Source of the DNA: Bacillota bacterium
GTDB taxonomy: Bacteria > Bacillota > Clostridia > Acetivibrionales > DSM-1351
Reading direction: 5' to 3'
NCBI GenBank assembly: GCA_023443515.1
Contig: JAEZUC010000104.1
Span: forward strand, 1 to 50,682
DNA length: 50,682 bases
Shown: piece by piece, positions 50,530-50,682 of the stretch
How positions within the stretch are numbered: the first letter of the stretch is position 1
Layout of the letters: each line of letters opens with the position of its first letter
Notes under the pieces: generated by a model
What the model saw: the letters and a program-made list of their open reading frames with translations, nothing else
What the model was told of the DNA's origin: nothing
Database searches by the model: none
Translations under genes and position numbers: made by a program

Positions 50530-50682
50530 GCTGATTGCGACAAGCAAACGGCAAGAACCTTACAAAGCAGTCGTAAGAAGGCTTTATGGACTTTGAAAAG
50601 TAAACAGTGATAAACATGTAAAGGAACTCGAAAAAATTCCGAAATCGTAAAACGATTTCAAAATTGAGTAACTTGCGAACTT
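50530..50682 (+). other. Probable rRNA operon leader with boxA-like element
   Basis: After P2 no coding frame is seen. CTTTGAAAA at 50591-50599 followed by GTAAACA resembles the boxA region of Gram-positive rRNA leaders. GAAATCGT and ACGATTTC at 50641-50659 form a hairpin. I infer that a 16S gene starts shortly beyond the window. Confidence 0.5.

Noticed and set aside
1..50682. CRISPR arrays, insertion sequences, prophage or tRNA genes
   Set aside because: No spaced direct repeats, transposase or phage genes, or cloverleaf/TPsiC signatures were seen; the window reads as core chromosome.

Overview
The window is AT-rich, with strong AGGAGG-type ribosome binding sites and many ATG starts set 6-10 bases behind them. 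It carries a dockerin-bearing glycoside hydrolase with two X2 modules, a GerMN lipoprotein, a CIRCE-controlled groESL operon and a SigB-type stress sigma factor. Together these point to an anaerobic, spore-forming, cellulosome-producing Firmicute of the Ruminiclostridium (Clostridium cellulolyticum/papyrosolvens) type. That assignment is an inference from gene content; no rRNA lies inside the window.

Layout. 1-4.0 kb (minus): a truncated RluA pseudouridine synthase, a nucleotidyltransferase fused to a degenerate phosphohexomutase domain, a small unknown protein and a GtrA membrane protein. 4.1-9.3 kb (plus): a DUF2238 membrane protein, UV endonuclease UvsE, a 42-residue protein, Tex and an unknown membrane protein. 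9.3-10.9 kb (minus): four small unknown proteins. 11-14.4 kb: a thioredoxin-reductase-like flavoprotein without a recognisable NAD(P)H site, an orphan histidine kinase and a GerMN lipoprotein. 14.5-17.6 kb: an FmdB-type zinc ribbon and a split non-homologous end-joining operon (Ku, ligase, polymerase). 17.7-23.6 kb: GalE, a sugar nucleotidyltransferase, a zinc-ribbon protein, the hibernation factor HPF, an LTA-synthase-type membrane sulfatase and a shikimate-kinase-like protein. 23.7-30 kb: PcrA helicase, a GH1 beta-glucosidase and a cellulosomal GH5 mannanase candidate. 30-40.4 kb: a complete-looking his operon (hisZGDCB-purC-hisHAF-hisIE) followed by a TPR protein. 40.4-47.2 kb: groES-groEL, a small membrane protein, a protozoan-type IMP dehydrogenase, GreA and LysS. 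47.3-50.3 kb: a membrane protein with a J-like N-terminus and an anti-sigma antagonist / anti-sigma / SigB module with a second HATPase protein. 50.3-50.7 kb: tandem promoters and a leader that look like the start of an rRNA operon.

How it fits together. The most connected story is stress and dormancy. A SigB-type factor at 49.0-49.8 kb is matched by three SigB-like promoters in the window: before the flavoprotein, before hpf, and directly behind sigB itself. The hpf promoter region also carries an overlapping SigH-like promoter, and a cluster of DnaA boxes lies about 0.1-0.2 kb upstream of it. In the his operon, purC is placed next to hisH/hisF, whose reaction releases the purine intermediate AICAR. 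All promoter and operator calls are pattern matches made by eye.
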